Shown here in pieces: positions 18,186 to 25,901 of a stretch of 64,000 bases of DNA. The DNA comes from Chryseolinea sp. H1M3-3 (lineage in GTDB: Bacteria > Bacteroidota > Bacteroidia > Cytophagales > Cyclobacteriaceae): the NCBI RefSeq assembly GCF_029360725.1, contig NZ_JARKMY010000014.1:317201-381200 (forward strand), given 5' to 3'. The translations under genes were made by a program, and so were the position numbers. Numbering within the stretch: the stretch's first letter is position 1; each line of letters starts with the position of its first letter. The notes beneath the pieces are model-generated. The model was not told the origin of the DNA. It made no database searches and saw only the letters and a list, made by a program, of their open reading frames with translations.

Positions 18186-19142
18186 CTAAAATAATTCTTT
18201 TGCTATGCGGTAAATCGGATCGGACTTACCCATGCTATAAAAGTGAAGTGTTGGCACATTGTGCTTCATCAGTTCTTTCGACTGCTGTATACACCATTCA
18301 ATCCCTACTTCCTTGACAGCAGCGTTATCTTTGCATTTTTCGGCCGCGTCCGACAATTCTTCAGGAATATCAATATGAAAAGTCTTGGGAAGTATATTAA
18401 GCTGTCCTTTGCCTGTGAGGGGTTTTATGCCGGGAATAATAGGAACATTGATTCCTACCTTTCTGCATTCATCCACAAACTGAAAATATTTTTGATTATC
18501 GAAAAACATTTGCGTTACGATATACTCTGCTCCCAGATCGACCTTTAGCTTAAGATATTTCAAATCCGCTTTTAGATTAGGGGCCGAGAAATGTTTTTCA
18601 GGATAACCAGCTACACCGATACAAAAGTTGGTAGGAGAAGTGCTCTGTAACTCTTCATCCAGGTAAATACCGCGGTTCATTTTAACAACCTGTTCCAACA
18701 GCTCGGAGGCATATCTATATCCATCTGGTTCGGGAATAAATCGTGACTCTGTTTTAATAGCATCGCCCTGGAGCACAAGGACATTATCGATACCGAGAAA
18801 GTGAAGGTCGATTAGAGCATTCTCAGTCTCTTCACGTGTAAATCCGCCGCAGATGATATGTGGCACAGTATCTACCTTGTACCTGTTTTGTATCGCTGCA
18901 CAGATACCAACAGTGCCGGGCCTTTTCCGCGTTGTTCTTTTCTCAAGAAGTCCGCTTGGCGTTTTTTTATAGACATACTCCTCCCGATGATAAGTTACAT
19001 CAATAAATGGTGGTTTAAATTCCATCAATGGATCGATATTGTCAAACAACATCTGAATATTCTCACCCTTCAGCGGAGGCAGAATTTCAATTGTAAATAA
19101 CGATTTACCGTTTGCTCTTTTCAAGTGTTCACAGACTTTCAT
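18186..19142 (-). CDS. metF: Methylenetetrahydrofolate reductase
   Basis: A 318-residue FAD-dependent enzyme that reduces 5,10-methylene-THF to 5-methyl-THF, the methyl donor for MetH. Family features include SLFTIEILPPLKGENI at the start, PFIDVTYH, PHIICGGFTREETENALIDL, NVLVLQGD, the central FCIGVAGYPEKH, AEYIVTQMFFDNQKYF and IPGIKPLTGKGQL. Length is normal for bacterial MetF. It is the last gene of a leftward methionine cluster (metH N-part, metH C-part, four-helix-bundle gene, metF), so it may depend on the SAM riboswitch upstream. The inserted four-helix-bundle gene ends only 19 bp before the metF ATG. Confidence 0.95.
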   Translation of the reverse strand: MKVCEHLKRANGKSLFTIEILPPLKGENIQMLFDNIDPLMEFKPPFIDVTYHREEYVYKKTPSGLLEKRTTRKRPGTVGICAAIQNRYKVDTVPHIICGGFTREETENALIDLHFLGIDNVLVLQGDAIKTESRFIPEPDGYRYASELLEQVVKMNRGIYLDEELQSTSPTNFCIGVAGYPEKHFSAPNLKADLKYLKLKVDLGAEYIVTQMFFDNQKYFQFVDECRKVGINVPIIPGIKPLTGKGQLNILPKTFHIDIPEELSDAAEKCKDNAAVKEVGIEWCIQQSKELMKHNVPTLHFYSMGKSDPIYRIAKELF

Positions 19143-19157
19143 GGACGATGGGCGTAG

Positions 19158-19189
19158 GTGTTTACGTGTTTATGTGTTTGGGTGTGGAT
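19158..19189. repeat. Octamer array, metF side (4 units)
   Basis: Four 8-bp units read on the plus strand: GTGTTTAC, GTGTTTAT, GTGTTTGG, GTGTGGAT. The array contains the stop codon and the last eight or so codons of the four-helix-bundle gene, so the C-terminal residues STPKHINT are encoded by the repeat itself. Confidence 0.85.
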
Positions 19190-19560
19190 GTATCTCGGCG
19201 ATTGACTAAATATTTAATTAGCGCAACCGTAAGCGCTTTAACTTCATCAGATTTTGCCTGAAGTTCTTGTGTTTTTTCTTGCTCTAAATAATTCAAATCG
19301 TGCAGAACGTAAAGAATACTTTTCACTTCCGAAACAGAATTACTTGCCGTATCTAGATATCTAATGAACTCTTTAGCGCTAAATTTTCCAAAACCTTCGG
19401 CGATATTGTTCATTGTTGAAAGGGCAGCCCTTTTTATTTGACTTTTTGTATCGAAATCTTTGGCGAGTTTTCCATGCTCACTTACAAGATAAATTTCTTT
19501 TACAAGCTTGCGGGCTTCTTGCCAGCAGCGCAAATCCTCAAATTTTGTCACTTTACTCAT
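19162..19560 (-). CDS. Four-helix-bundle protein (IVP / S23 family)
   Basis: A 132-residue protein of the four-helix-bundle family first found in intervening sequences of 23S rRNA genes (TIGR02436-type), related to the Avd accessory proteins of diversity-generating retroelements. Visible signature: FEDLRCWQEARKLVKEIY near the start, QIKRAALSTMNNIAEGFGK in the middle, and FIRYLDTASNSVSEVKSIL. It is all-helical and basic and probably forms a pentamer that can bind nucleic acid (known for relatives). Molecular role is unknown. It interrupts the metH-metF order, starting 61 bp after metH and ending 19 bp before metF. Inverted octamer arrays flank it, and its stop codon lies inside one of them. 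Confidence 0.9.
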   Translation of the reverse strand: MSKVTKFEDLRCWQEARKLVKEIYLVSEHGKLAKDFDTKSQIKRAALSTMNNIAEGFGKFSAKEFIRYLDTASNSVSEVKSILYVLHDLNYLEQEKTQELQAKSDEVKALTVALIKYLVNRRDTSTPKHINT

Positions 19561-19585
19561 AATGTTTTCGAACTAATGGCTAACA

Positions 19586-19617
19586 TAAACACTTAAACAC
19601 TTAAACACTTAAACACA
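19586..19617. repeat. Octamer array, metH side (4 units)
   Basis: Three perfect TAAACACT units followed by TAAACACA on the plus strand, in inverted orientation relative to the array at 19158-19189. It lies between the four-helix-bundle gene start and the metH stop codon. Confidence 0.9.
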
Positions 19618-19621
19618 ACCC

Positions 19622-22306
19622 TTACACATCATAGGACAGATTCGGACCGAGCCATTTCTCCACTTCTTCCACGCTCATTCCCTTGCGCTGGGCGTATTCA
19701 ACAACCTGGTCTTTCTCAATTTTTCCGAGGCCAAAGTATTTTGATTCGGTATTGGCAAAGTAAAAGCCACTAACAGAAGAGGCCGGATACATGGCATAGG
19801 ATTCTGTGAGTATTATTCCAGCTTTCTCTGCATCAAGGATGTTAAACAGAATACCTTTTTCAGTATGATCCGGACAGGCAGGATAACCGGGGGCCGGACG
19901 TATGCCGCGGTATTTTTCCGCGATCAATTCGTCATTGCTCAATTTTTCATCAGCAGCATAACCCCATAATTCATGGCGTACTTTTGCATGCAAGCATTCC
20001 GCAAAAGCTTCAGCCAACCTATCGGCTAATGCTTTGACCATTATATCAGAATAATCGTCCTGGTTTTCCTTGTACTTCGCTAAAAGTTTTTCGATACCAA
20101 TACCTGCGGTTACGGCAAACATCCCTATATAATCTTGCCGTCCTGACGACTCTGGCGCAACGAAATCAGCCAGGCAAAAGTTTGGAAGATTTTGGGCTTT
20201 CTTATTTTGCTGGCGGAGAAAATGAAATGTCGCGAAGGGAGATTCGCCTTCTTTCTTAAATATTTTTACGTCGTCCTGATCCGTTCGAACCGCCGGATAA
20301 AATCCGATAACACCATTCGCCTGCAAGCTGCGGCTTTGAATAAGCTGATCCAACATTTTCTGCGCATCATCGAATAACCGTTGTGCTTCTGTTCCAACAA
20401 TGGGATCTTTAAATATTCCAGGATAACGTCCGGCTAACATCCATGTCTGAAAAAAAGGTGTCCAGTCAATATACTTTCTAAGTTCGTCCAATGGAAAGTT
20501 TATAAATGATCTGTTGCCGATGAAAGTTGGTTTTGTTATTGATGTTTTTTGCCAATCAATCTTCACCTGATTGTTTCGCGCTTCTACTAACGAGATATAA
20601 TTCTTTTGTTCTTTTCGCTTGTCGTAGTCTTCCCGGAGTTTGGCATATTCATTTTTGAATCTAGTCTTTATGTTCTTAAAGGTATCAGGGTTGATGAATT
20701 CACTCGCCACTGGAACGCTTCGAGAAGCATCCAGCACGTGAACAACAGGTCCGTCATAAACAGGATCTATCTTAACAGCGGTATGAATGCGAGACGTAGT
20801 TGCACCGCCGATTAACAACGGCATTTCCATTTTTTCCCGCTGCATTTCTTTTGCCATGTGCACCATTTCATCCAATGATGGTGTGATAAGTCCACTGAGG
20901 CCAATCATGTCCACCTTTTCGCGCTTAGCAGCTTCAATAATCTTTTCCGACGGCACCATCACACCAAGATCAACAACATCATAATTATTACAAGCCAACA
21001 CGACACCGACAATATTCTTTCCTATATCGTGAACATCGCCCTTGACCGTTGCCATCAGTATCTTTGCTGCCGGTTTATCAACACCACCGCTGTTTCTTTT
21101 CTCTTCCTCAAGATAAGGAGTGAGGTAGGCGACTGATTTCTTCATAACGCGTGCACTTTTTACCACTTGAGGTAAAAACATTTTTCCTGCCCCAAACAGG
21201 TCACCAACGACATTCATACCCGCCATGAGTGGCCCTTCAATGACGTTTAATGGTCTCCCATACTTTTGGCGCGCTTCTTCCGTGTCCTGGTCGATATAAT
21301 CAATTACGCCTTTTACCAAAGCGTGTGTAATCCTTTCCTCAACCGTCCCCTTTCGCCACTCATCATCCAGTTCTTTTTTCTTTGCAGATCCCTTAACTGT
21401 TTCCGCAAAATCAAGTAGACGTTCGGTGGCATCAGCGCGTCTGTTCAGTAAAACGTCTTCAACGCGTTCAAGCAAATCTTTGTCAATGTCATCGTACACT
21501 TCGAGCATTGATGGATTTACGATACCCATGTCCATACCAGCCTTTATGGCATGGTATAAAAATGCTGTGTGCATTGCTTCGCGCACTTTCTGATTTCCGC
21601 GAAAGCTAAAGGAGACATTGCTTACCCCACCACTAACATGCGCATGAGGAAGGTTTTCTCTGATCCATTTCGCCGCCCTGAAAAAGTCAACAGCATAGTT
21701 ACGATGTTCTTCAATACCTGTGGCGACGGGAAAAATATTAGGGTCAAAAATAATATCCTGTGGTGGGAACTTAACTTCGTTGACAAGAATATCATATGCC
21801 CGTTTACAGATTGAAATTCTTCGCTCATAAGTATCAGCTTGTCCATCTTCATCAAATGCCATCACCACAACGGCTGCCCCATAGCGCTTTACCAGTTTGG
21901 CCTGCCTGATAAATTCCTCAACCCCGCCCTTCATGCTAATGGAGTTTACAATGCCTTTTCCCTGCAGGCATTTTAGTCCGGCTTCGATGACATGCCACTT
22001 TGAAGAATCGACCATGACGGGTATACGCGCGATCTCCGGTTCGGAAGCCATCAGGTTCAAAAATTTTACCATCGCCGCTTCTGAATCAAGCATCCCTTCA
22101 TCCATATTTACATCAATCACCTGAGCCCCGCCCCGCACTTGGTCAAGTGCTACCTCCAGTGCCTCATCAAACTTGTCCTCCTTAATAAGTTTCAAAAATT
22201 TAGCGGAGCCAGTAACGTTGGTACGTTCACCGATGTTGACAAAGTTGGATTGTTTAGTGATTTCGACGGCCTCAAGACCGCTTAGCTTCAGGGTATATGG
22301 ATCCAT
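19622..22306 (-). CDS. metH: Methionine synthase, folate/cobalamin/activation part (split MetH)
   Basis: An 894-residue protein corresponding to MetH without the homocysteine domain. Order: pterin-binding (folate) domain (about 15-280, [46 protein letters not shown]); cobalamin cap and B12-binding domain (about 330-560, with [11 protein letters not shown] carrying the cobalt-ligand His near residue 424 and [13 protein letters not shown]); S-adenosylmethionine-binding reactivation domain (about 590-894, [15 protein letters not shown]). It transfers methyl from methyl-THF to cob(I)alamin and on to homocysteine held by the separate N-terminal protein encoded 177 bp upstream. The sum of both parts (1235 residues) equals a normal MetH, so this is a clean split at the Hcy-folate linker rather than decay. 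Confidence 0.95.
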   Translation of the reverse strand: MDPYTLKLSGLEAVEITKQSNFVNIGERTNVTGSAKFLKLIKEDKFDEALEVALDQVRGGAQVIDVNMDEGMLDSEAAMVKFLNLMASEPEIARIPVMVDSSKWHVIEAGLKCLQGKGIVNSISMKGGVEEFIRQAKLVKRYGAAVVVMAFDEDGQADTYERRISICKRAYDILVNEVKFPPQDIIFDPNIFPVATGIEEHRNYAVDFFRAAKWIRENLPHAHVSGGVSNVSFSFRGNQKVREAMHTAFLYHAIKAGMDMGIVNPSMLEVYDDIDKDLLERVEDVLLNRRADATERLLDFAETVKGSAKKKELDDEWRKGTVEERITHALVKGVIDYIDQDTEEARQKYGRPLNVIEGPLMAGMNVVGDLFGAGKMFLPQVVKSARVMKKSVAYLTPYLEEEKRNSGGVDKPAAKILMATVKGDVHDIGKNIVGVVLACNNYDVVDLGVMVPSEKIIEAAKREKVDMIGLSGLITPSLDEMVHMAKEMQREKMEMPLLIGGATTSRIHTAVKIDPVYDGPVVHVLDASRSVPVASEFINPDTFKNIKTRFKNEYAKLREDYDKRKEQKNYISLVEARNNQVKIDWQKTSITKPTFIGNRSFINFPLDELRKYIDWTPFFQTWMLAGRYPGIFKDPIVGTEAQRLFDDAQKMLDQLIQSRSLQANGVIGFYPAVRTDQDDVKIFKKEGESPFATFHFLRQQNKKAQNLPNFCLADFVAPESSGRQDYIGMFAVTAGIGIEKLLAKYKENQDDYSDIMVKALADRLAEAFAECLHAKVRHELWGYAADEKLSNDELIAEKYRGIRPAPGYPACPDHTEKGILFNILDAEKAGIILTESYAMYPASSVSGFYFANTESKYFGLGKIEKDQVVEYAQRKGMSVEEVEKWLGPNLSYDV

Positions 22307-22483
22307 AGTTTTAAAATGAAGTTCATGGCGAGTGGGCCATGATTCAGGTATTTACTTTTTATTAAATTTTTTACGCTTGAATTTTAGTAGGTCAGTAATT
22401 TTAAAAAAGCATTTTTTATCCCATCCTCGCTCCGATGAATTCTCACCCATCAGTCGCAGTCCTGTCAGTGCTCATACCAAAAT

Positions 22484-23509
22484 TTATGATGCCTGCTGAC
22501 CATCTGCCAAGGAGAGTACACTATGTACTTTTCTCGGCTTATACTTTTTCGCTAACTCAGCTATTACTTTAATATGCTCTGGCGTTGTACCACAGCATCC
22601 TCCTACGATATTTACCAAACCTTCTTTTAAAAATTCCTCCACTTGCGCACCCATGTTTTCGGGCGTTTCATCGTATTGGCCAAACTCATTGGGTAGCCCG
22701 GCGTTGGGATATGCGCTGACAAAAAATGGTGCGTTGTCACTGAGTACCTGCAGATAAGGGCGAAGCATAGACGCGCCCAAAGCACAGTTTAGTCCCACAC
22801 TTAATAACGGCATATGAGAAACGGAAATCAAAAAAGCCTCCGTAGTTTGTCCTGACAGCGTTCTTCCGCTGGCATCGGTAATGGTACCCGATACCATCAC
22901 CGGAACACGCTTGCCTGTTTCCTCAAACAATTCCTGTATGGCAAATAAAGCAGCCTTAACATTCAAGGTATCGATAATGGTTTCGAGAAGAAGCATGTCA
23001 ACGCCGCCATCAAGCAACGCTTGGGCTTGTTGTTTGAATGCTACTTTGAGCTCATCAAATGTAATTGCACGGTAGCCAGGATTATTGACATCCGGCGAGA
23101 GGGATGCGGTCTTATTGGTTGGCCCCATAGCGCCCGCCACAAATCTTGGTTTATTTGGCTCGCGTTTGGTGAATTCATCCGCAACTTCACGCGCTATCTT
23201 TGCTGATTCATAATTCAAATCATACACAGCATCTTCAAGATGATAATCAGCTTGTGCAATGGTCGTTGAACTGAATGTATTTGTCTCAACGATATCCGCC
23301 CCGGCTTCGAAATATAAGCGATGAATTTCTTTTATGATATCAGGGCGAGTTATAGAAAGGATATCGTTATTTCCTTTCAACGGATACTGATGATTTTTGA
23401 AGCGTTCCCCTCGAAAATCTTCTTCCGTTAGCGTATGGCGTTGAATCATTGTGCCCATAGCACCATCAATCACCAAAATTCTTTCCTTTAAAATGTCTTC
23501 AATTTTCAT
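22484..23509 (-). CDS. metH: Methionine synthase, homocysteine-binding part (split MetH)
   Basis: A 341-residue homocysteine S-methyltransferase domain, equal to the N-terminal module of MetH. It begins [19 protein letters not shown] and keeps the zinc-ligand motifs GLNCALGA and [11 protein letters not shown], plus [15 protein letters not shown]. It ends about 10 residues past the module, so it must work in trans with the folate/B12 protein encoded 177 bp downstream on the same strand. It is the first gene after a SAM-I riboswitch whose aptamer ends about 50 bp before the ATG, and so is the directly regulated member of the cluster. An AGAGAG Shine-Dalgarno-like sequence just before the ATG could pair with CTCTCT in the linker. 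Confidence 0.93.
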   Translation of the reverse strand: MKIEDILKERILVIDGAMGTMIQRHTLTEEDFRGERFKNHQYPLKGNNDILSITRPDIIKEIHRLYFEAGADIVETNTFSSTTIAQADYHLEDAVYDLNYESAKIAREVADEFTKREPNKPRFVAGAMGPTNKTASLSPDVNNPGYRAITFDELKVAFKQQAQALLDGGVDMLLLETIIDTLNVKAALFAIQELFEETGKRVPVMVSGTITDASGRTLSGQTTEAFLISVSHMPLLSVGLNCALGASMLRPYLQVLSDNAPFFVSAYPNAGLPNEFGQYDETPENMGAQVEEFLKEGLVNIVGGCCGTTPEHIKVIAELAKKYKPRKVHSVLSLADGQQAS

Positions 23510-23559
23510 AGACTCTCTTTTTTAGATGTGCTGTCCAGAGAGCCCGGCGTAAGGGGTTT

Positions 23560-23671
23560 ACTTATCTTTTCCACCAGGTGGCGGATGGGATTTAGCACAA
23601 CACCCCGCCAGACGGCAGGATAGGATGCTAAGATGTCATAGGGCCCAAACCCTCGATCTTTCTGGATAAGC
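23560..23671 (-). promoter_or_regulatory. SAM-I (S-box) riboswitch upstream of metH
   Basis: Read on the minus strand, P1 is closed by CTTATC (23665-23670) and GATAAG (23561-23566). Inside are the P2 segment with CGAGGGTTTGGGCCCTATGA (K-turn and pseudoknot loop region), a P3 arm with GCATCCTATCCTGCC, and P4 with the hallmark GTGCTAAATCC, followed by the GGAAAAGATAAG return of P1. This order and spacing match the SAM-I aptamer, which turns off methionine genes when SAM is abundant. In the 50-bp linker, CTCTCT (about 23533-23538) is complementary to AGAGAG (about 23512-23517) beside the ATG. No U-tract terminator is evident, so control is probably translational (inference). Confidence 0.88.
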
Positions 23672-23703
23672 AATGCAAATAAAAGTATAAGATGTGAATA
23701 TAC

Positions 23704-23726
23704 AAAGTGTTGAGGTGTTGAAGTTC
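23704..23726. repeat. Dispersed 23-bp repeat, copy 1
   Basis: A 23-base sequence with core GTGTTGAGGTGTTGAAG, repeated exactly and in the same orientation at 63428-63450. It has an 8-bp internal period (AAGTGTTG/AGGTGTTG/AAG). It lies just upstream of the SAM riboswitch, in a stretch with no gene. Confidence 0.8.
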
Positions 23727-23911
23727 TAATCCTTGAAGTCGTCAGCACGAGTTTGGGGGTTGGAAGCGGCCGTTGAACTTGCCAGGTCCACCTGTAACGA
23801 TCCGTTTGTGAGGAATACCCTTAACGCTTACACTGCAATCGAATTCAAAACCATACAGAAAGCAATAAGGCTTCAATAACCGGTAATATCACACAACATT
23901 GCTTAAACTTT

Positions 23912-23966
23912 GATAGTTTTGTCTATGATGCATACGCAACTGACTACTTTATCTAACAAAACTATC
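23912..23966. promoter_or_regulatory. 11-bp perfect inverted repeat in the ppx leader
   Basis: GATAGTTTTGT at 23912-23922 and its exact complement ACAAAACTATC at 23956-23966, separated by 33 bp and ending 8 bp before the TTG start of the exopolyphosphatase gene. The left arm contains TAGTTTTG, which matches the Bacteroidota -7 box. It could be an operator, or a hairpin hiding the start region if transcription begins upstream. Both readings are inference. Confidence 0.55.
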
Positions 23967-23974
23967 CGTTCGTA

Positions 23975-24868
23975 TTGAAACTCGCAGCAATTGACATCGG
24001 CTCAAACGCAATCCGCTTTCAGATCTCTACGGTATTGGATCACTCTCCGCAAGTGCTGTTAAAAAAACTTGAATATGTTCGCTTTCCACTGCGGCTAGGA
24101 CATGATGTATTTAGCAGCGGGCGAATCAGCGAGAAAAGCATTGGAAAGTTTAAGAAGTTGATGAAAGCATTTCGCTTGTTGCTAGAACTTTATGAAGTAG
24201 ACGACTATATGTTTTGTGCTACCTCAGCCATGCGTGAATCGGAAAACGGTCAGGAAATTGTGACTCAGGTACAGGAAGAAGTCGGCGTATTCATTCATGT
24301 TATTGATGGCAACCGGGAAGCAGAATTTATTAATCGTGCGATCAGTTCTTATTTATCATCAAAAACTTATTTACACATTGACGTCGGGGGTGGCAGTACA
24401 GAACTGAACTTATATACAGATGGTAAAAAAATTAAAACACGCTCATTTAAGATCGGATCTGTACGTGTGCTCGAGCATACTGATTCACCGATCATGTGGC
24501 AGCATATGGAGCAATGGGTGAAGGAAAATATTAAAAAGAGTTATGGAAAGGTTACCGCCGTAGGTACCGGCGGTAACATCAGTAAGATATTTGAACTGGC
24601 GTTATCAAAACCCGGTAAAACAATCTCCATAAAAAAGGTAAAACAAATCCGTGATATGATTGAAAGTTATTCGCTTGAAGAACGGATTTACAAGTTGCAG
24701 ATGAACCCGGATCGAGCAGACGTAATTATTCCCGCCAGCAATATTTATCTTAAAGTAATGGAGTGGGCACACGCAGGAAGCATTCTGGTTCCTGAAGTAG
24801 GCCTGAAGGATGGAATAATTTTCCATCTTTACGAAAAAAACATTCTTCAGAAAAAAATTGAATTCTAA
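23975..24868 (+). CDS. Ppx/GppA-family exopolyphosphatase
   Basis: A 297-residue ASKHA-fold phosphatase of the Ppx/GppA family, hydrolysing terminal phosphates from polyphosphate or pppGpp. Phosphate-1 motif LAAIDIGSNAIRFQ at the N-terminus, CATSAMRESENG and EAEFINRAI in the middle, phosphate-2 motif HIDVGGGSTELNLY, and TAVGTGGNISKI near residue 190. It is the short single-module form, without the C-terminal HD-like domain of E. coli Ppx. The start is TTG at 23975: no in-frame ATG lies nearby and the family motif begins immediately. Ppk1 and Ppk2 genes lie 13-18 kb to the right. Ppx cannot be separated from GppA by sequence alone. Confidence 0.85.
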   Translation: MKLAAIDIGSNAIRFQISTVLDHSPQVLLKKLEYVRFPLRLGHDVFSSGRISEKSIGKFKKLMKAFRLLLELYEVDDYMFCATSAMRESENGQEIVTQVQEEVGVFIHVIDGNREAEFINRAISSYLSSKTYLHIDVGGGSTELNLYTDGKKIKTRSFKIGSVRVLEHTDSPIMWQHMEQWVKENIKKSYGKVTAVGTGGNISKIFELALSKPGKTISIKKVKQIRDMIESYSLEERIYKLQMNPDRADVIIPASNIYLKVMEWAHAGSILVPEVGLKDGIIFHLYEKNILQKKIEF

Positions 24869-25662
24869 CGCTTGTTGAGGCTGCGTTTATCAATTGTGCT
24901 TTTGCCTTTCTTCCGTTCTTCAGTTTTTAAATCAACCAAAAAAGCTAAGGAAATTCTAAAGCCCTGGTTACGGGCCTTAAATGGTTCGGCATAATACAAC
25001 CCGGAAAATTTACCATCTGATTTTGCTAGATTACTATGACCCCGTTCGTAATGCACGGAAAACATAATACGTTGATTAACCCACGGTTCGAATACTATGC
25101 CGGCAACAGCATTCAGGCCAAGTTGAAGTCTGTTCGCTCGGGTTACTCCCATGATGTCTTCTGACGCATCTGTTTCCGCCGGGTTGAACTTTATTTTATA
25201 AGATAGCTCACCAAGGTTATCCTCTTCTAATTCTGAATTATAAAATTTGCCGCTGCCACCCAACCAATAACTGATGTTGGGACCAATACCCAAAAAATAT
25301 TTAAACTCTTTACTCTTGCCGATTTTACCTTTGAAGTCAACGGTATAGTTAACAGGCAGATCTATATAACTGTAGCGTGAGGTGCTTTTCAGCATTCTGT
25401 CATAATTGCTTTTCAATAGCCTTCCTTTACTTGAGTACAGCAAAGAAGCGTGTAGAAAAAAACGTTTCCGAACCTTGAAGGCAATATGTCCACCAGCATG
25501 AAAACCAATCACAGGTTCAACAGAAAATCGGTCTTTTAAATCACTCTCGCGAAAAGAAGTCCATGAGTAATTTACGCCAACTTCAGGTCCAACCAGCAGC
25601 TGAGAAAACGCTGGTTTTTCAAGTATTAAAATGAAAATTAAAAGCACAAAGGAAGCTTTCAC
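24865..25662 (-). CDS. Outer-membrane beta-barrel protein (porin-family)
   Basis: A 265-residue protein with a signal peptide (ASFVLLIFILILEKPAFSQ) and alternating amphipathic strands typical of a small PorT/OMP_b-brl_2-type barrel: LLVGPEVGVNYSWTSF, GFHAGGHIAFKVRKRFFL, YIDLPVNYTVDF, GIGPNISYWLGG, LQLGLNAVAGIVFEPW and FRISLAFLVDL. The C-terminus extends about 20 basic residues past the last strand. It is encoded convergently with ppx and overlaps its 3' end by 4 bp. The ligand or partner is unknown. Confidence 0.7.
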   Translation of the reverse strand: MKASFVLLIFILILEKPAFSQLLVGPEVGVNYSWTSFRESDLKDRFSVEPVIGFHAGGHIAFKVRKRFFLHASLLYSSKGRLLKSNYDRMLKSTSRYSYIDLPVNYTVDFKGKIGKSKEFKYFLGIGPNISYWLGGSGKFYNSELEEDNLGELSYKIKFNPAETDASEDIMGVTRANRLQLGLNAVAGIVFEPWVNQRIMFSVHYERGHSNLAKSDGKFSGLYYAEPFKARNQGFRISLAFLVDLKTEERKKGKSTIDKRSLNKR

Positions 25663-25901
25663 AAAAAAATTGATTAAAGAGTCTAAAAAGTTACATCATA
25701 TTAATTCAGCAAAGGTAAGGTAGGTAAGTAGTTGAAAGAATGGAACGAAAAAACGCTGTATATTCGAGAGTTACTATGAAGTGACTTTTCACCGGGACAA
25801 TAGTTCACTTACAGGCCAAGACTATTTTTTAACGATAAGTTGTCGATACCCCTGTTTCTTTAAAGTGACTTTTTGGCTTTTGTCCTTATTAATGGATGTG
25901 A

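Larger units (their letters stand above)
19158..19617. mobile_element. Putative mini-element: four-helix-bundle gene between inverted octamer arrays
   Basis: A 460-bp unit consisting of one small gene bounded by two arrays of four octamers in inverted orientation: GTGTTTA-type units at 19158-19189 and TAAACAC-type units at 19586-19617. It sits between metH and metF, genes that would otherwise be directly adjacent in one transcription unit. Inverted terminal arrays around a single gene resemble a non-autonomous mobile unit. No transposase is present and no target-site duplication could be confirmed, so mobility is inferred. Confidence 0.5.

Noticed and set aside
23506-23748. 80-codon minus-strand ORF upstream of the metH N-part
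   Set aside because: It lies exactly over the SAM-I aptamer, and its peptide has no protein-like pattern. The RNA explanation is much stronger.
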